Position numbers and translations under genes: made by a program | Origin: Anaerolineales bacterium | GTDB lineage: Bacteria > Chloroflexota > Anaerolineae > Anaerolineales > UBA4823 | Reading direction: 5' to 3' | Assembly: GCA_020853835.1 (NCBI GenBank) | Contig: JADYYC010000060.1 | Location: 1 to 15,819, forward strand | DNA: 15,819 nt | In this document: positions 1 to 7,770 of the stretch, piece after piece | Layout of the letters: every line of letters starts with the position of its first letter | Numbering within the stretch: position 1 is the stretch's first letter | The notes under the pieces: model-generated | Seen by the model: only the letters and a program-made list of their open reading frames with translations | What the model was told of the DNA's origin: nothing | The model's database searches: none

Positions 1-2
1 AT

Positions 3-1727
3 GGCGCGCCGGGCCAGCCGGCGGCGCTTAGACTGATCCGTCACGATCAAGCTCAGGTCAAAGTCCAGACCCGTTTCAACCCGCTCAAAAACCGCCGGAA
101 TACCCTTTTACTGACCCTGGAACCGTTGGAAGAACTGTCCAGCGCTTTGGAAAAAGGGGCCGCATCGCAATTTTGGTCCCACCTCAACGAACTGATCCGT
201 TCTGAAAACGAACCCGAACTGCGGGCTTCGCTTTCCCGGGCGCTCTCAGCCACAGCCGCCTTATCCGGCGCCGATTGTCTGGCGGTATACCGCCTGCTTG
301 AAAACCAGCCCGAAATCCAGCGCATTGCCAGCTACGGCTCTGAAGACCTGCTGCCGGGGATGATCAATTTGCAGGACCTGGCAGCCCTAAACCAGGTCAG
401 GCTTTGGGAGGCAGGCAAACATGCCTCCAGCAGCCTCTATCGCGCCGCGCGCGCGGCCGGGCTGCGCTACCTTGCCACCGCGCCGATCGGGCAGCAGTCG
501 GCGATCATCGGGATGGTAGCGCTATCCAGCACGCACAACCCCCCGCCCGACTCGGTTCAGGAGATCGCCCAACTGCTGGCAACCGAGGTCCAATCGATCT
601 TTCAAATCCATGCCCAGCGCAGCCACCTTGACAGCGAACTGCGCCTGCAAGCTTTTCAGGCCAGCCGGCTGGCGACCATTGCGGATCGTGTGCAAGAAGG
701 CGTGATGCAGTTATCGCCCGATCTGCTGGTGCGCGGGCTCAACCCTCGCATGGAACAACTGCTGGGTTATCTCAGCCGGGAGGTCATCGGTCAACCGGCC
801 GACCGCATTCTGATCGGCAATGAGCTGCTCAAGCCAGCCCTGCGGCTCGCCCAAAAAGGCGAAGCGGTGCTGCACCTGGGGGATATCCGCCTCTTCCGCC
901 GGGACGGCGATTCCTTTCAGGCGCTGGTGCGCATCTTCCCGGTCGCGCAGGACGAGCAGGTCGATGAAATCCTGGTATTTTTACAGGACCTGAGCATTCA
1001 TGAACAGTACCGCCTGCAAGCCCAGGAGCTCGAGAATCGCGCCCTGATGGGCGAGCTGATGGCCGTGTTTGCGCACGAAATTCGTAACCCGATCAACAAT
1101 ATCAGCACTGGTTTGCAGCTTATGGCGATGGGCTTCCCAGCCGACGACCCACAGCAAGAAAGCGTGACACGCATGCTGCAGGACTGCGACCGCCTGAACG
1201 TGCTGATCCGCTCAGTTCTGGGGTTTTCCAAACCACTGGAGTATGAAATGGAAAACCTGGATATGGGCGCGGTGCTGACGCGCCTGCTGGAGCGGCTGCG
1301 CCCGCGCATCACCAACCCCAAAATCCGCTGTGAGTTACAGGTCGAGCCGGACTGTCCGCAGATTTCGGGCAATCTGCGCGCCCTGGAACAGGTGCTGAAC
1401 AATTTGATCAACAACGCCATCCAGGCCATGGATGACGAAGGCGGCGTATTGAGCTTGAAAGTTCAACCCATACGCTCCAATAATGAGGGCATCACCTATG
1501 TGGAAGTCTGCGTGACAGATACCGGCCCCGGCATTCCCAAAGAACTCCAGGAGCACATATTCCAGCCGTTCTACACAACCAAAGAGAGCGGCACCGGATT
1601 GGGGCTTTCGATCGCCAAGCGCATCCTGACTGCTCACAAAGGCAATATCCGCCTGTCCAGTTTTCCGGGAGGCACGGTTTTCCAAATCCAGCTTCCAGCC
1701 AGCGAATCGGAGAAGAAACAACTATGA
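3..1727 (+). CDS. PAS/GAF sensor histidine kinase (NtrB-like), 5' end outside window
   Basis: This is a sensor kinase that autophosphorylates on histidine and passes phosphate to the response regulator encoded next. The frame is open from base 3, and those first ~40 codons (with motifs such as LRLIRHD and VKVQTRFNP) look like the end of a PAS domain, so the gene starts upstream; the TTG at 126 is probably not the real start. Counting from that TTG, a GAF-like domain spans about 15-165 and a PAS domain about 175-290. HisKA carries the phospho-acceptor motif FAHEIRNPINN with His at 317. The HATPase_c domain follows with the N-box NNLINNAIQAM, the G1 box DTGPGIP, FQPFYTTK and the G2 box GTGLGLSI. 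No membrane segment is visible, so the visible part is cytoplasmic. The stop overlaps the regulator start as ATGA, implying coupled translation. The family call is secure; the signal sensed is unknown. Confidence 0.93.
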   Translation, partial: GAPGQPAALRLIRHDQAQVKVQTRFNPLKNRRNTLLLTLEPLEELSSALEKGAASQFWSHLNELIRSENEPELRASLSRALSATAALSGADCLAVYRLLENQPEIQRIASYGSEDLLPGMINLQDLAALNQVRLWEAGKHASSSLYRAARAAGLRYLATAPIGQQSAIIGMVALSSTHNPPPDSVQEIAQLLATEVQSIFQIHAQRSHLDSELRLQAFQASRLATIADRVQEGVMQLSPDLLVRGLNPRMEQLLGYLSREVIGQPADRILIGNELLKPALRLAQKGEAVLHLGDIRLFRRDGDSFQALVRIFPVAQDEQVDEILVFLQDLSIHEQYRLQAQELENRALMGELMAVFAHEIRNPINNISTGLQLMAMGFPADDPQQESVTRMLQDCDRLNVLIRSVLGFSKPLEYEMENLDMGAVLTRLLERLRPRITNPKIRCELQVEPDCPQISGNLRALEQVLNNLINNAIQAMDDEGGVLSLKVQPIRSNNEGITYVEVCVTDTGPGIPKELQEHIFQPFYTTKESGTGLGLSIAKRILTAHKGNIRLSSFPGGTVFQIQLPASESEKKQL

Positions 1728-2887
1728 GTGGAACGGTCCTGATCGTCGATGACGAAGAAAACGCACGCCATAACATCACTCAATTTCTCGTCGGGTCGGG
1801 TTATGAGACCATCGGCGCCGGGACCATGGAAGAAGCGCGCAAGATCCTGCAGCAGGGCGCGGCGGATGTGATTTTGCTTGACATCCAACTCCCCGATGGG
1901 TACGGCCCGAACCTGCTCATCGAAACCGCCAGCCTGCCTTCCAGACCCCCGATCATTTTGATCACCGCCTATGGCGATATTGAAATCGCCGTGGATGCGA
2001 TGAAAAACGGCGCGTTTGACTTCCTCCAAAAGCCCCTTAACCTGATCCAGGTAAAGCAATCCGTCCAGCGCGCCATGGAGAACGTCGCCATGCGCCGTGA
2101 ACTGGCCCATTTGCGCCAGTCACAGCAGAGCGATCTGGCCTTTATCATCGGTTCATCCCCACAGATGCACCAACTGTTGGACGCCGCCCGGCGGGCTGCC
2201 GAAGCCTCGGTCTCGGTGCTGATCACCGGCGAGACCGGCACGGGAAAAGAAGTGCTCGCCCGCGCCATTTACAGCGTGAGCCCGCGATCCAAAAGCCCCT
2301 TCATGGACATCAACTGCGCCGCCATACAAAGCACGGTGCTCGAATCCGAGCTGTTTGGGTACGAGGCGGGCGCGTTTACCAGCGCCGAGAAACGCAAGCT
2401 GGGCTTGATGGAAGTGGCTGATGGGGGCATCCTCTTCCTCGACGAGATTTCCTCCATGCCGCTGGATATTCAGGCAAAACTGCTGCGAGCTATCGAAGAG
2501 CAGGCTTTCCGGCGCGTCGGCGGCACAAATTTGATCCGCGTGGACGTCCAGGTGCTGGCAGCCTCCAACCGCTCATTGCCCAGGCTGATGGAGGAAGGCA
2601 AATTCCGCGAAGACCTCTACTACCGCCTCAAAGTGCTCGACCTCCACGTTCCCCCTCTGCGAGAACGCAAACAAGACATCCCCGACCTGGTCGGCTTCTT
2701 TATCCGCAGAAATAATCAAAAAATGGGGATGAACGTCTGTGATGTAACCCCGCCCGCCATGGATGCGCTCATGGCGCATAACTGGCCCGGCAACATTCGT
2801 GAGCTGCGCAACGTGATCGAGCGGGCCATGTTGTTTTGTGACGACGCCGCGATCGACCTCCCCCACCTTCCAGCCGATCTATATTAA
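1724..2887 (+). CDS. NtrC-type response regulator (REC + AAA+), no DNA-binding domain
   Basis: The 387-residue protein has a receiver domain (acidic D9/D10, phospho-acceptor D53, T81, K103) followed by a sigma54-interaction AAA+ domain. Visible motifs are Walker A GETGTGKE at 169-176, the loop GAFTSA at 216-221, Walker B GILFLDEI at 235-242, arginine-finger region FREDLYYR at 294-301 and sensor II GNIRELRN at 356-363. Family members normally continue with a Fis-type helix-turn-helix of about 50 residues. Here the protein ends at PADLY, 24 residues after sensor II, with a clean TAA. The GAFTGA motif has Ser for its second Gly. It overlaps the kinase gene by 4 bp, so it is the likely phospho-partner. 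It may activate from solution, as HTH-less members such as FlgR do, or may have lost promoter activation. The family is certain; the function is open. Confidence 0.92.
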   Translation: MSGTVLIVDDEENARHNITQFLVGSGYETIGAGTMEEARKILQQGAADVILLDIQLPDGYGPNLLIETASLPSRPPIILITAYGDIEIAVDAMKNGAFDFLQKPLNLIQVKQSVQRAMENVAMRRELAHLRQSQQSDLAFIIGSSPQMHQLLDAARRAAEASVSVLITGETGTGKEVLARAIYSVSPRSKSPFMDINCAAIQSTVLESELFGYEAGAFTSAEKRKLGLMEVADGGILFLDEISSMPLDIQAKLLRAIEEQAFRRVGGTNLIRVDVQVLAASNRSLPRLMEEGKFREDLYYRLKVLDLHVPPLRERKQDIPDLVGFFIRRNNQKMGMNVCDVTPPAMDALMAHNWPGNIRELRNVIERAMLFCDDAAIDLPHLPADLY

Positions 2888-2888
2888 A

Positions 2889-4373
2889 TCAGGGGCTGTT
2901 CCAGATCACAAAAATATCTGCCACACAGACCTTGAGATCGGTTTCAGCCAGATAACAGGCTTTGAACGGAACGATCGTCCCATTTAATGCCTCGATTTCA
3001 GGCAGCACCATCCGCGTCTGCCCATCGCCGTCGGTCGGCGGCATCTTGAACATTATTTCGCTGCCCTCCGGCATGCGCACCATCAGCTCGACCTCTTTTC
3101 CAGAAACAGGCTGTCCGTTCTCCGCCACCCGTAAGATAATCTCCTGGCCCTGCGCTTGTTCAAGCACCAGGTAGCGCTGCCACACGCGCAGCGAAATCTC
3201 CCTTGCCGCGCTTTGAGGCTGGTCACCTTCGGGGACGGCCGTGAAAGTTGGCATCGATGTCGGGGAAGAAGGGGCCGCAGGTCCGGTCTTTGAGACATAG
3301 TGCAACACCCGGTAGGCATAACCCAGCGGTTCCGGCCTCACCCGCGCGCCTTCTGCCGCTTCCGGATCATATAACAGGCACAGGTCGCTAAAACACTGGT
3401 GGTAGATCTGGTCTTTCAGCGCTGAATAATGCGTAACCGGCGCCCCGAATAAATCGATCCCGCCATGCGCCAGGATATACTCCCAGAAATGCAGCGGGAT
3501 CTCATACCCTTTCCCGTCCTGGATCTCGAAGAAGTACATCCCGGTTACGTTGCTGGGAGGCTGGAGCGGCTCCGGAAGGATCGTGAGCGCCTCAGCCAAT
3601 GGGCGCAGCGACACAGTTTGGGGCGCGAGCCGCGAATCGGCTTGCAGCACCACATTTTCGGTGATCTGCACCCACTTCCCGTCGTCTGCCTGGTAGGCGT
3701 TCGTAAGCGCAAAACCGGTGAAATCGATGCCGTGCGTATTGACAAACGGCTCGAAAGTCGCGTCAATATAGCTCCGGATATCGAGGCTCGACTCGCCCGG
3801 CGTCTGTGCTCCGGGGCATTTGTCACCGCAAGCCAGGGCGCCATATGCCAGCAGGTGCACCCCCGGCGAGCCTTCCAGGCGGTAAAAACCCAGGTTCTCA
3901 AAATACTGCTCGGTTCGTTTGCGAATTAAGTTTGGCCGCGGCTCGGTGAGCGGTTTCCCGACGGTGTTTGCCCCCAGTTGCGTGTACAGGTAATAGAAAT
4001 CCTGTGGGATCGTGTGACCATCGACATAGTGGACCTGTGGGTCGTCCGGCGGAGAGACGGCTGGCTCGCGCACCTGCATCTCCAGACCCAGCGGCGCCAT
4101 GCGAAACTTGCTCGTCATGGGGGAGGTCGGGTCAAAGATCAATTTTCCGCTTTGGATAAACTGCGTCGTTGCGTAGCCTTCTTGCAGCGGAGGAGAGATC
4201 GCCGGCCCCAGGCGGGCTTCGCCCCCAAGATAGTTGTAATACTCGCGAAAGACCGGATCCAGTTGGTACGTACCCGGAGGGAGCATGGTCGGCACGGGCG
4301 TGGGAGCGCTGCCGCAAGACCACCCCGACAATGCCAAAACGATGAAGACCACCAGAAGAGAGATTTTTTTCAA
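2889..4373 (-). CDS. Secreted lipoprotein with repeated F..Y..G..G.P modules
   Basis: This 494-residue protein starts with a short basic, hydrophobic signal peptide ending in LSGWSC, giving a probable lipidated Cys at 20; Gly at -3 is unusual for a lipobox. A Pro/Thr-rich stretch follows. Three similar modules carry an aromatic, Y, G and G.P pattern: YYNYLGGEARLGPAIS near 45-60, FYYLYTQLGANTVGKPLTEP near 126-145, and HFWEYILAHGGIDLFGAPVT near residue 300. A Pro/Ser/Thr linker then leads to a beta-rich C-terminal region of about 110 residues that looks Ig-like. The pattern recalls LGFP-type cell-surface repeats, but no enzyme signature is visible and no function can be named. The start is TTG at 4373; it has no strong ribosome binding site, but the next upstream in-frame stop is close. 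It converges with the regulator gene with one base between the stops. Confidence 0.8.
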   Translation of the reverse strand: MKKISLLVVFIVLALSGWSCGSAPTPVPTMLPPGTYQLDPVFREYYNYLGGEARLGPAISPPLQEGYATTQFIQSGKLIFDPTSPMTSKFRMAPLGLEMQVREPAVSPPDDPQVHYVDGHTIPQDFYYLYTQLGANTVGKPLTEPRPNLIRKRTEQYFENLGFYRLEGSPGVHLLAYGALACGDKCPGAQTPGESSLDIRSYIDATFEPFVNTHGIDFTGFALTNAYQADDGKWVQITENVVLQADSRLAPQTVSLRPLAEALTILPEPLQPPSNVTGMYFFEIQDGKGYEIPLHFWEYILAHGGIDLFGAPVTHYSALKDQIYHQCFSDLCLLYDPEAAEGARVRPEPLGYAYRVLHYVSKTGPAAPSSPTSMPTFTAVPEGDQPQSAAREISLRVWQRYLVLEQAQGQEIILRVAENGQPVSGKEVELMVRMPEGSEIMFKMPPTDGDGQTRMVLPEIEALNGTIVPFKACYLAETDLKVCVADIFVIWNSP

Positions 4374-4435
4374 GCAGCTACCGAACTCTATCCGCAGCTT
4401 TCCCAGCGATTTCCCATCCAGTTTATTGCACGACT

Positions 4436-4441
4436 ATTATA
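4436..4441 (-). promoter_or_regulatory. Second possible -10 element for the lipoprotein gene
   Basis: A perfect TATAAT occurs on the minus strand 63 bp upstream of the lipoprotein start, which would give a short leader. No -35 match lies at 16-18 bp spacing and there is no TG extension. It is weaker than the promoter at 4538-4566 and may be chance in an AT-rich stretch. Confidence 0.25.
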
Positions 4442-4513
4442 CTGCGATACCCCGCTCCCCTTCTCCGTTATCACAGAGACATGGAAGACGATTCAATATT
4501 TATGGAAGATTCG

Positions 4514-4542
4514 TTGAGAATCGCCACCTTTAGATACATTAT
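4514..4542 (+). promoter_or_regulatory. Candidate distal promoter of the cobalamin operon
   Basis: TTGAGA (5 of 6 bases to consensus) and CATTAT (4 of 6) are 17 bp apart, reading toward the riboswitch. Transcription would begin near 4549, about 140 nt before the aptamer. Its -10 overlaps the opposite-strand TATAAT of the lipoprotein promoter, so the two could compete for polymerase. Confidence 0.3.
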
Positions 4543-4566
4543 ATCCTGTTTGTCAGGGTTTTACAA
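4538..4566 (-). promoter_or_regulatory. Sigma70-like promoter for the lipoprotein gene
   Basis: On the minus strand TTGTAA (4566-4561) and a perfect TATAAT (4543-4538) are separated by exactly 17 bp. Transcription would begin near 4531, leaving a leader of roughly 155 nt before the TTG start at 4373. This is the best promoter match on this strand in the intergenic region. It is a sequence match only. Confidence 0.5.
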
Positions 4567-4630
4567 CATTTTTTACATTTTCCAGGCCATTCTTTAATCA
4601 TTTCTCATTGCAAACCCGCAATTGCCGGGA

Positions 4631-4659
4631 TAGTCAAAACCGGTCTTTTATGTTATCCT
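4631..4659 (+). promoter_or_regulatory. Candidate proximal promoter of the cobalamin operon (extended -10)
   Basis: TAGTCA (4 of 6) and TATCCT (4 of 6) are 17 bp apart, and the -10 is preceded by TGT, giving an extended -10 element TGtTATCCT. The start site would fall near 4666, about 25-30 nt before the riboswitch core, which is a typical position for a riboswitch leader. I prefer this one over the distal candidate on position. Confidence 0.4.
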
Positions 4660-4689
4660 AATGCCGGCTTGGTTAACAACTGAAGATTA

Positions 4690-4843
4690 TCCAACGGTTG
4701 AGGCGCCTCTCCCCCGGATGGGAAGGCTTAATTGCGAAGCCGGTGCAAGTCCGGCGCTGTCGCGCAACTGTAATCCACTCAAGCGGAAAGCCAGGACGAC
4801 TGCCCCAACTCGTTCATCCACGCGCCTCGCGGCAAGGAGGTGG
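4690..4843 (+). ncRNA. Cobalamin riboswitch, compact aptamer
   Basis: The conserved core is easy to read: GGTT at 4696, GGGAA at 4720-4724, GGTGCAAGTCC at 4742-4752, CTGTCGCGCAACTGTAA at 4757-4773 and the B12 box AAGCCAGGACGACTGCC at 4788-4804. Only about 15 nt separate ACTGTAA from the B12 box, so the large P8-P12 extension of class I aptamers is absent, as in class II. After the core, CCAC (4818-4821) can pair with GTGG (4840-4843) to form a P13-like hairpin. I could not identify a convincing long P1, so the outer borders are approximate. It precedes btuF and should repress the whole corrinoid operon when cobalamin is bound. The identification is firm; the class is inferred. Confidence 0.93.
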
Positions 4844-4877
4844 AAACAAAACGCAACGGCCGAAAGAACTTTCCCCT

Positions 4878-4904
4878 CCCTGTCCTAAAGACAGGGATTT
4901 TTTT
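4878..4904 (+). terminator. Intrinsic terminator of the riboswitch expression platform
   Basis: A perfect 7-bp stem CCCTGTC (4878-4884) / GACAGGG (4890-4896) with loop CTAAA is followed by A and seven T (4898-4904). It lies between the aptamer and btuF, so the switch most likely acts by stopping transcription. The btuF ribosome binding site is downstream and outside the stem. Confidence 0.88.
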
Positions 4905-4927
4905 ATTTGTAGACTACAGGAGATCAA

Positions 4928-5884
4928 ATGCACCCAAAACGACTTGCACTGTTGATGCTTTTCGGGATCGGGATCGGTTTGCTGACAGGATGCGCCGCAG
5001 CCAGCCCGGCCCCGACCCAGCTCCCAACCCAGCCTCCGACGCAGGCCCCGATCGTGATCAGCGATGGGCTTGACCGCCAGATCGAGCTCGCCGGGCCGGC
5101 CCAGCGGATTGTCTCGCTCGCCCCTGCGATCACAGAGACCCTGTTCGCCGTCGGCGCAGGAAGCCAGGTTGTCGGACGGGATACCTTCTCCAATTACCCA
5201 GCCGAAGCCGAATCACTTCCCGATATCGGCGGCGGTTTTGGCGAGTTGAACACCGAGGTCATCCTTTCTTTGAAGCCCGACCTGGTCTTCGCCAGCGTCC
5301 TCACCCCGCCAGAACAGATCAAAGCCCTCGAAGACCTGGGGCTGGTGGTCTTTGTGGTGGGCAACCCGGTTGAATTTCGGGAGCTGTTCCAGAACATTCA
5401 AACCCTTGCAAACCTGACCGGGCACGCCGAACAAGCAAGCCAGCTTGTGACCGACCTGGAGGGGCGCCTGGCGAAGGTCACCAAAACCGCCGCACAGGCC
5501 ACCGAACATCCGCTGGTCTTCTACGAAATCGATGGCACAGATCCAAACGCGCCGTGGACCCCCGGGCCGGGCTCGTACATCGACCGGTTGATCACCCTTG
5601 CCGGCGGTGAAAACCTGGGCAGCCGGATGAGCAGCGAATGGGCTCAAATCAGCCTCGAAGAGCTGTTAGCCCAAGACCCGGCCATCATCCTCATCGGCGA
5701 TGCCGATTACGCCGGCATCACCCTGGATCAGGTGCGCGCCAGGGCAGGTTGGGATGCCCTCAGCGCCGTTCAAAACGGCAAGATGTACACCATCAGCGAC
5801 GACCTTGTCAGCCGGCCGGGCCCGCGCATGATCGACGGCCTCGAACAACTGGCCCGCCTCATCCACCCGGAACTGTTCCAGTAA
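4928..5884 (+). CDS. btuF: Corrinoid ABC transporter substrate-binding lipoprotein
   Basis: This 318-residue protein is the extracytoplasmic corrinoid receptor of a BtuFCD importer. A signal peptide ends in the lipobox LTGC with lipidated Cys at 22, followed by a low-complexity PTQ-type linker and then a Peripla_BP_2 fold. The domain opens with the pattern ISDGLDRQIELAGPAQRIVS and the family's SLAPAITETLFAVGAG stretch. The length fits the family. AGGAG lies 5 nt before the ATG, directly after the riboswitch terminator. Iron-siderophore receptors share the fold, but the B12 riboswitch and the downstream cob genes argue for cobalamin or cobinamide. Confidence 0.9.
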   Translation: MHPKRLALLMLFGIGIGLLTGCAAASPAPTQLPTQPPTQAPIVISDGLDRQIELAGPAQRIVSLAPAITETLFAVGAGSQVVGRDTFSNYPAEAESLPDIGGGFGELNTEVILSLKPDLVFASVLTPPEQIKALEDLGLVVFVVGNPVEFRELFQNIQTLANLTGHAEQASQLVTDLEGRLAKVTKTAAQATEHPLVFYEIDGTDPNAPWTPGPGSYIDRLITLAGGENLGSRMSSEWAQISLEELLAQDPAIILIGDADYAGITLDQVRARAGWDALSAVQNGKMYTISDDLVSRPGPRMIDGLEQLARLIHPELFQ

Positions 5885-5888
5885 CCGC

Positions 5889-6917
5889 ATGAACCGCACC
5901 GCCCGGCCCTATCTGATCAACCTGCTGCTGCTCCTGGCTGCGTTTATCCTGAGCATTGCGGCCGGGCCGGTATTTATCCCGCCTGGAACGATTGTGCGAA
6001 TACTCATCAATGGGCTGCCGGGCATCGGATCCGCCGCCGATTGGCCGCAGAATTACACTGCCATCGTGCACCAGATCCGCCTGCCGCACACCTTCCTGAT
6101 CCTGCTCACCGGGGCGGCGCTGGGCGGCAGCGGCGCCGCGTACCAGGGCGTCTTTCGCAACCCACTTGCCGACCCCTACCTGATCGGCGTTGCGTCGGGG
6201 GCGGGTCTGGGCGCCGTCGCCGCCATGGCGGTCCGCTGGCCGAACGGGTTGTTGGGTCTTTACACCATCCCCGTGGCGGCCTTTCTGGGCGCATTGATCA
6301 CGGTCGCGCTTGTCTACAGCCTGGCGCGGGTCGGGAGAACGCTCCCCACCACGACCCTGATCCTGGCAGGCGTGGCCGTGAGCGCGTTTGCCACCTCGCT
6401 GACCTCTTTCCTGATGCTGCGCTCCAACTACGAGCTCAGGCGGGCCATAGGGTGGCTGCTCGGCGGTTCGATCCTGAGCGGGTGGGAGCCGGTGCTGGCC
6501 GTGCTGCCTTACATCCTGATTGGTCTGGGGCTGCTTCTCAGTTCGGGGCACGCTTTGAACGTGCTCCAATTTGGCGAAGAGCAGGCGACCCAGCTTGGCA
6601 TTCCAGCAGAGCGCGTCAAGGTCCTGATCCTGCTCGCCGCCTCGCTGACCACCGCCGCAGCCGTGGCGTTTTCAGGGGTGATCGGTTTTATCGGCTTGAT
6701 CGTCCCCCACCTGGCGCGCATGATTTGGGGTCACGACTATCGCAGCGTGATCCCGCTCTCGATTATCGGCGGGGCCGCAGCCCTGCTGCTCGCCGACCTG
6801 GCTGCCCGCACGGCGCTCGCGCCCCAGATTGTCCCGGTCGGGATCGTGACCGCCCTGGTGGGCGCCCCGTTCTTCTTGTGGGTGCTGCGCCGGGCAAAAA
6901 ACCAGGTCTACTGGTGA
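5889..6917 (+). CDS. btuC: Corrinoid ABC transporter permease (FecCD family)
   Basis: This 342-residue, highly hydrophobic protein is the membrane channel of the importer. By eye it has about ten membrane helices, as expected for FecCD/BtuC. Family landmarks are FRNPLADPYLIGVASGAGLG in the first half and FSGVIGFIGLIVPHLARM near residue 260-280, the region that contacts the ATPase. Its ATG lies 4 bp after the btuF stop, so the two are co-translated or nearly so; no strong own ribosome binding site is visible. The assignment to corrinoid rather than siderophore comes from the operon context. Confidence 0.92.
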   Translation: MNRTARPYLINLLLLLAAFILSIAAGPVFIPPGTIVRILINGLPGIGSAADWPQNYTAIVHQIRLPHTFLILLTGAALGGSGAAYQGVFRNPLADPYLIGVASGAGLGAVAAMAVRWPNGLLGLYTIPVAAFLGALITVALVYSLARVGRTLPTTTLILAGVAVSAFATSLTSFLMLRSNYELRRAIGWLLGGSILSGWEPVLAVLPYILIGLGLLLSSGHALNVLQFGEEQATQLGIPAERVKVLILLAASLTTAAAVAFSGVIGFIGLIVPHLARMIWGHDYRSVIPLSIIGGAAALLLADLAARTALAPQIVPVGIVTALVGAPFFLWVLRRAKNQVYW

Positions 6918-6981
6918 GAACCACGTTCAGCGAACAGGCCTGGTTTCATGTAGTATCGCTGATGTGTTGCAGAGGTTTACG

Positions 6982-7770
6982 ATGCTTGAGATCAAATCCT
7001 TATTTGTGAATTACGGGAGCCGCCAGGCGCTAAACGATATCTCGCTGGAAGTCAATGCAGGCGAGCTCCTCGTCGTGATCGGGCCAAACGGGGCTGGCAA
7101 ATCCACCCTGGTCCGGGCGGTCAGCGGCGCCCTGCCCCTGGCCCATGGCTCGGTGCATGTGAACGGCCTGGACCTCTCCCGGCTTTCGCCCGCCCAGCGC
7201 GCCCGCCAGATCGCGGTTGTCCCGCAAGCGCGCAACCTGCCCGCCGCCGTCACCGTCTACCAGTCTGTGTTGATGGGGCGGACGCCCTATCTCGGCTGGC
7301 TCGGGCACACAGGGCAGCATGATCACCACAGCGCCCATGCAGCATTGGAACGCACCAGTTGTTTGGAGCTGGTCGAGCGTCCGGTCGGCGAGCTTTCGGG
7401 CGGCGAACAACAGCGGGTACTGCTCGCCCGCGCCCTGGCTCAAGAGACCCCCGTGTTGCTCCTGGACGAGCCCACCACGCACCTGGACCTGCAACACCAA
7501 TCCAGTTTGCTCAACCTGGTGCGCCAGCTCGTCGTCCAGCAGCAGCTCGCGGTGCTGATGGTGCTGCACGACCTCAATCTCGCCAGCATTTACGCCGATC
7601 TAATCGCCTTGCTGGTGGACGGAAAGCTCAAGGCTCTGGGCCGGCCGGCCCAGGTGTTGACCGAGGCGAATCTGACCCAGGTCTACCATGTGCCGGTGCA
7701 CATCATACCCCACCCCGAATACGGCAGCCCGCTGGTCCTGCCAGATGGTCGAAAGGCGGCCGGGTTATGA
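6982..7770 (+). CDS. btuD: Corrinoid ABC transporter ATP-binding protein
   Basis: This 262-residue ATPase powers the BtuCD importer. All motifs are intact: Walker A GPNGAGKST at 34-42, Q-loop Gln82 in VVPQARN, signature LSGGEQQ at 138-144, Walker B VLLLDEP at 158-164 with catalytic Glu163, and H-loop His196 in VLHDLN. An in-frame GTG exists at 6964, but I chose ATG 6982 because AGAGG (6971-6975) sits 6 nt before it and the family begins with this MLEIKSL-type strand. A 64-bp gap separates it from btuC. Its stop overlaps the cobO start as ATGA. Confidence 0.93.
   Translation: MLEIKSLFVNYGSRQALNDISLEVNAGELLVVIGPNGAGKSTLVRAVSGALPLAHGSVHVNGLDLSRLSPAQRARQIAVVPQARNLPAAVTVYQSVLMGRTPYLGWLGHTGQHDHHSAHAALERTSCLELVERPVGELSGGEQQRVLLARALAQETPVLLLDEPTTHLDLQHQSSLLNLVRQLVVQQQLAVLMVLHDLNLASIYADLIALLVDGKLKALGRPAQVLTEANLTQVYHVPVHIIPHPEYGSPLVLPDGRKAAGL

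Noticed and set aside
126..128. TTG as the start of the histidine kinase
   Set aside because: The frame is open to the window edge with PAS-like coding sequence before it, and no ribosome binding site precedes the TTG.
4840..5073. A small frame starting at GTG in the riboswitch leader
   Set aside because: Its start lies inside the Shine-Dalgarno-like string itself, it crosses the terminator and then overlaps btuF in another frame.
5859..6569. A 236-codon minus-strand frame opposite btuC
   Set aside because: Low-complexity Q/R/G-rich translation opposite a clear permease gene; no ribosome binding site.
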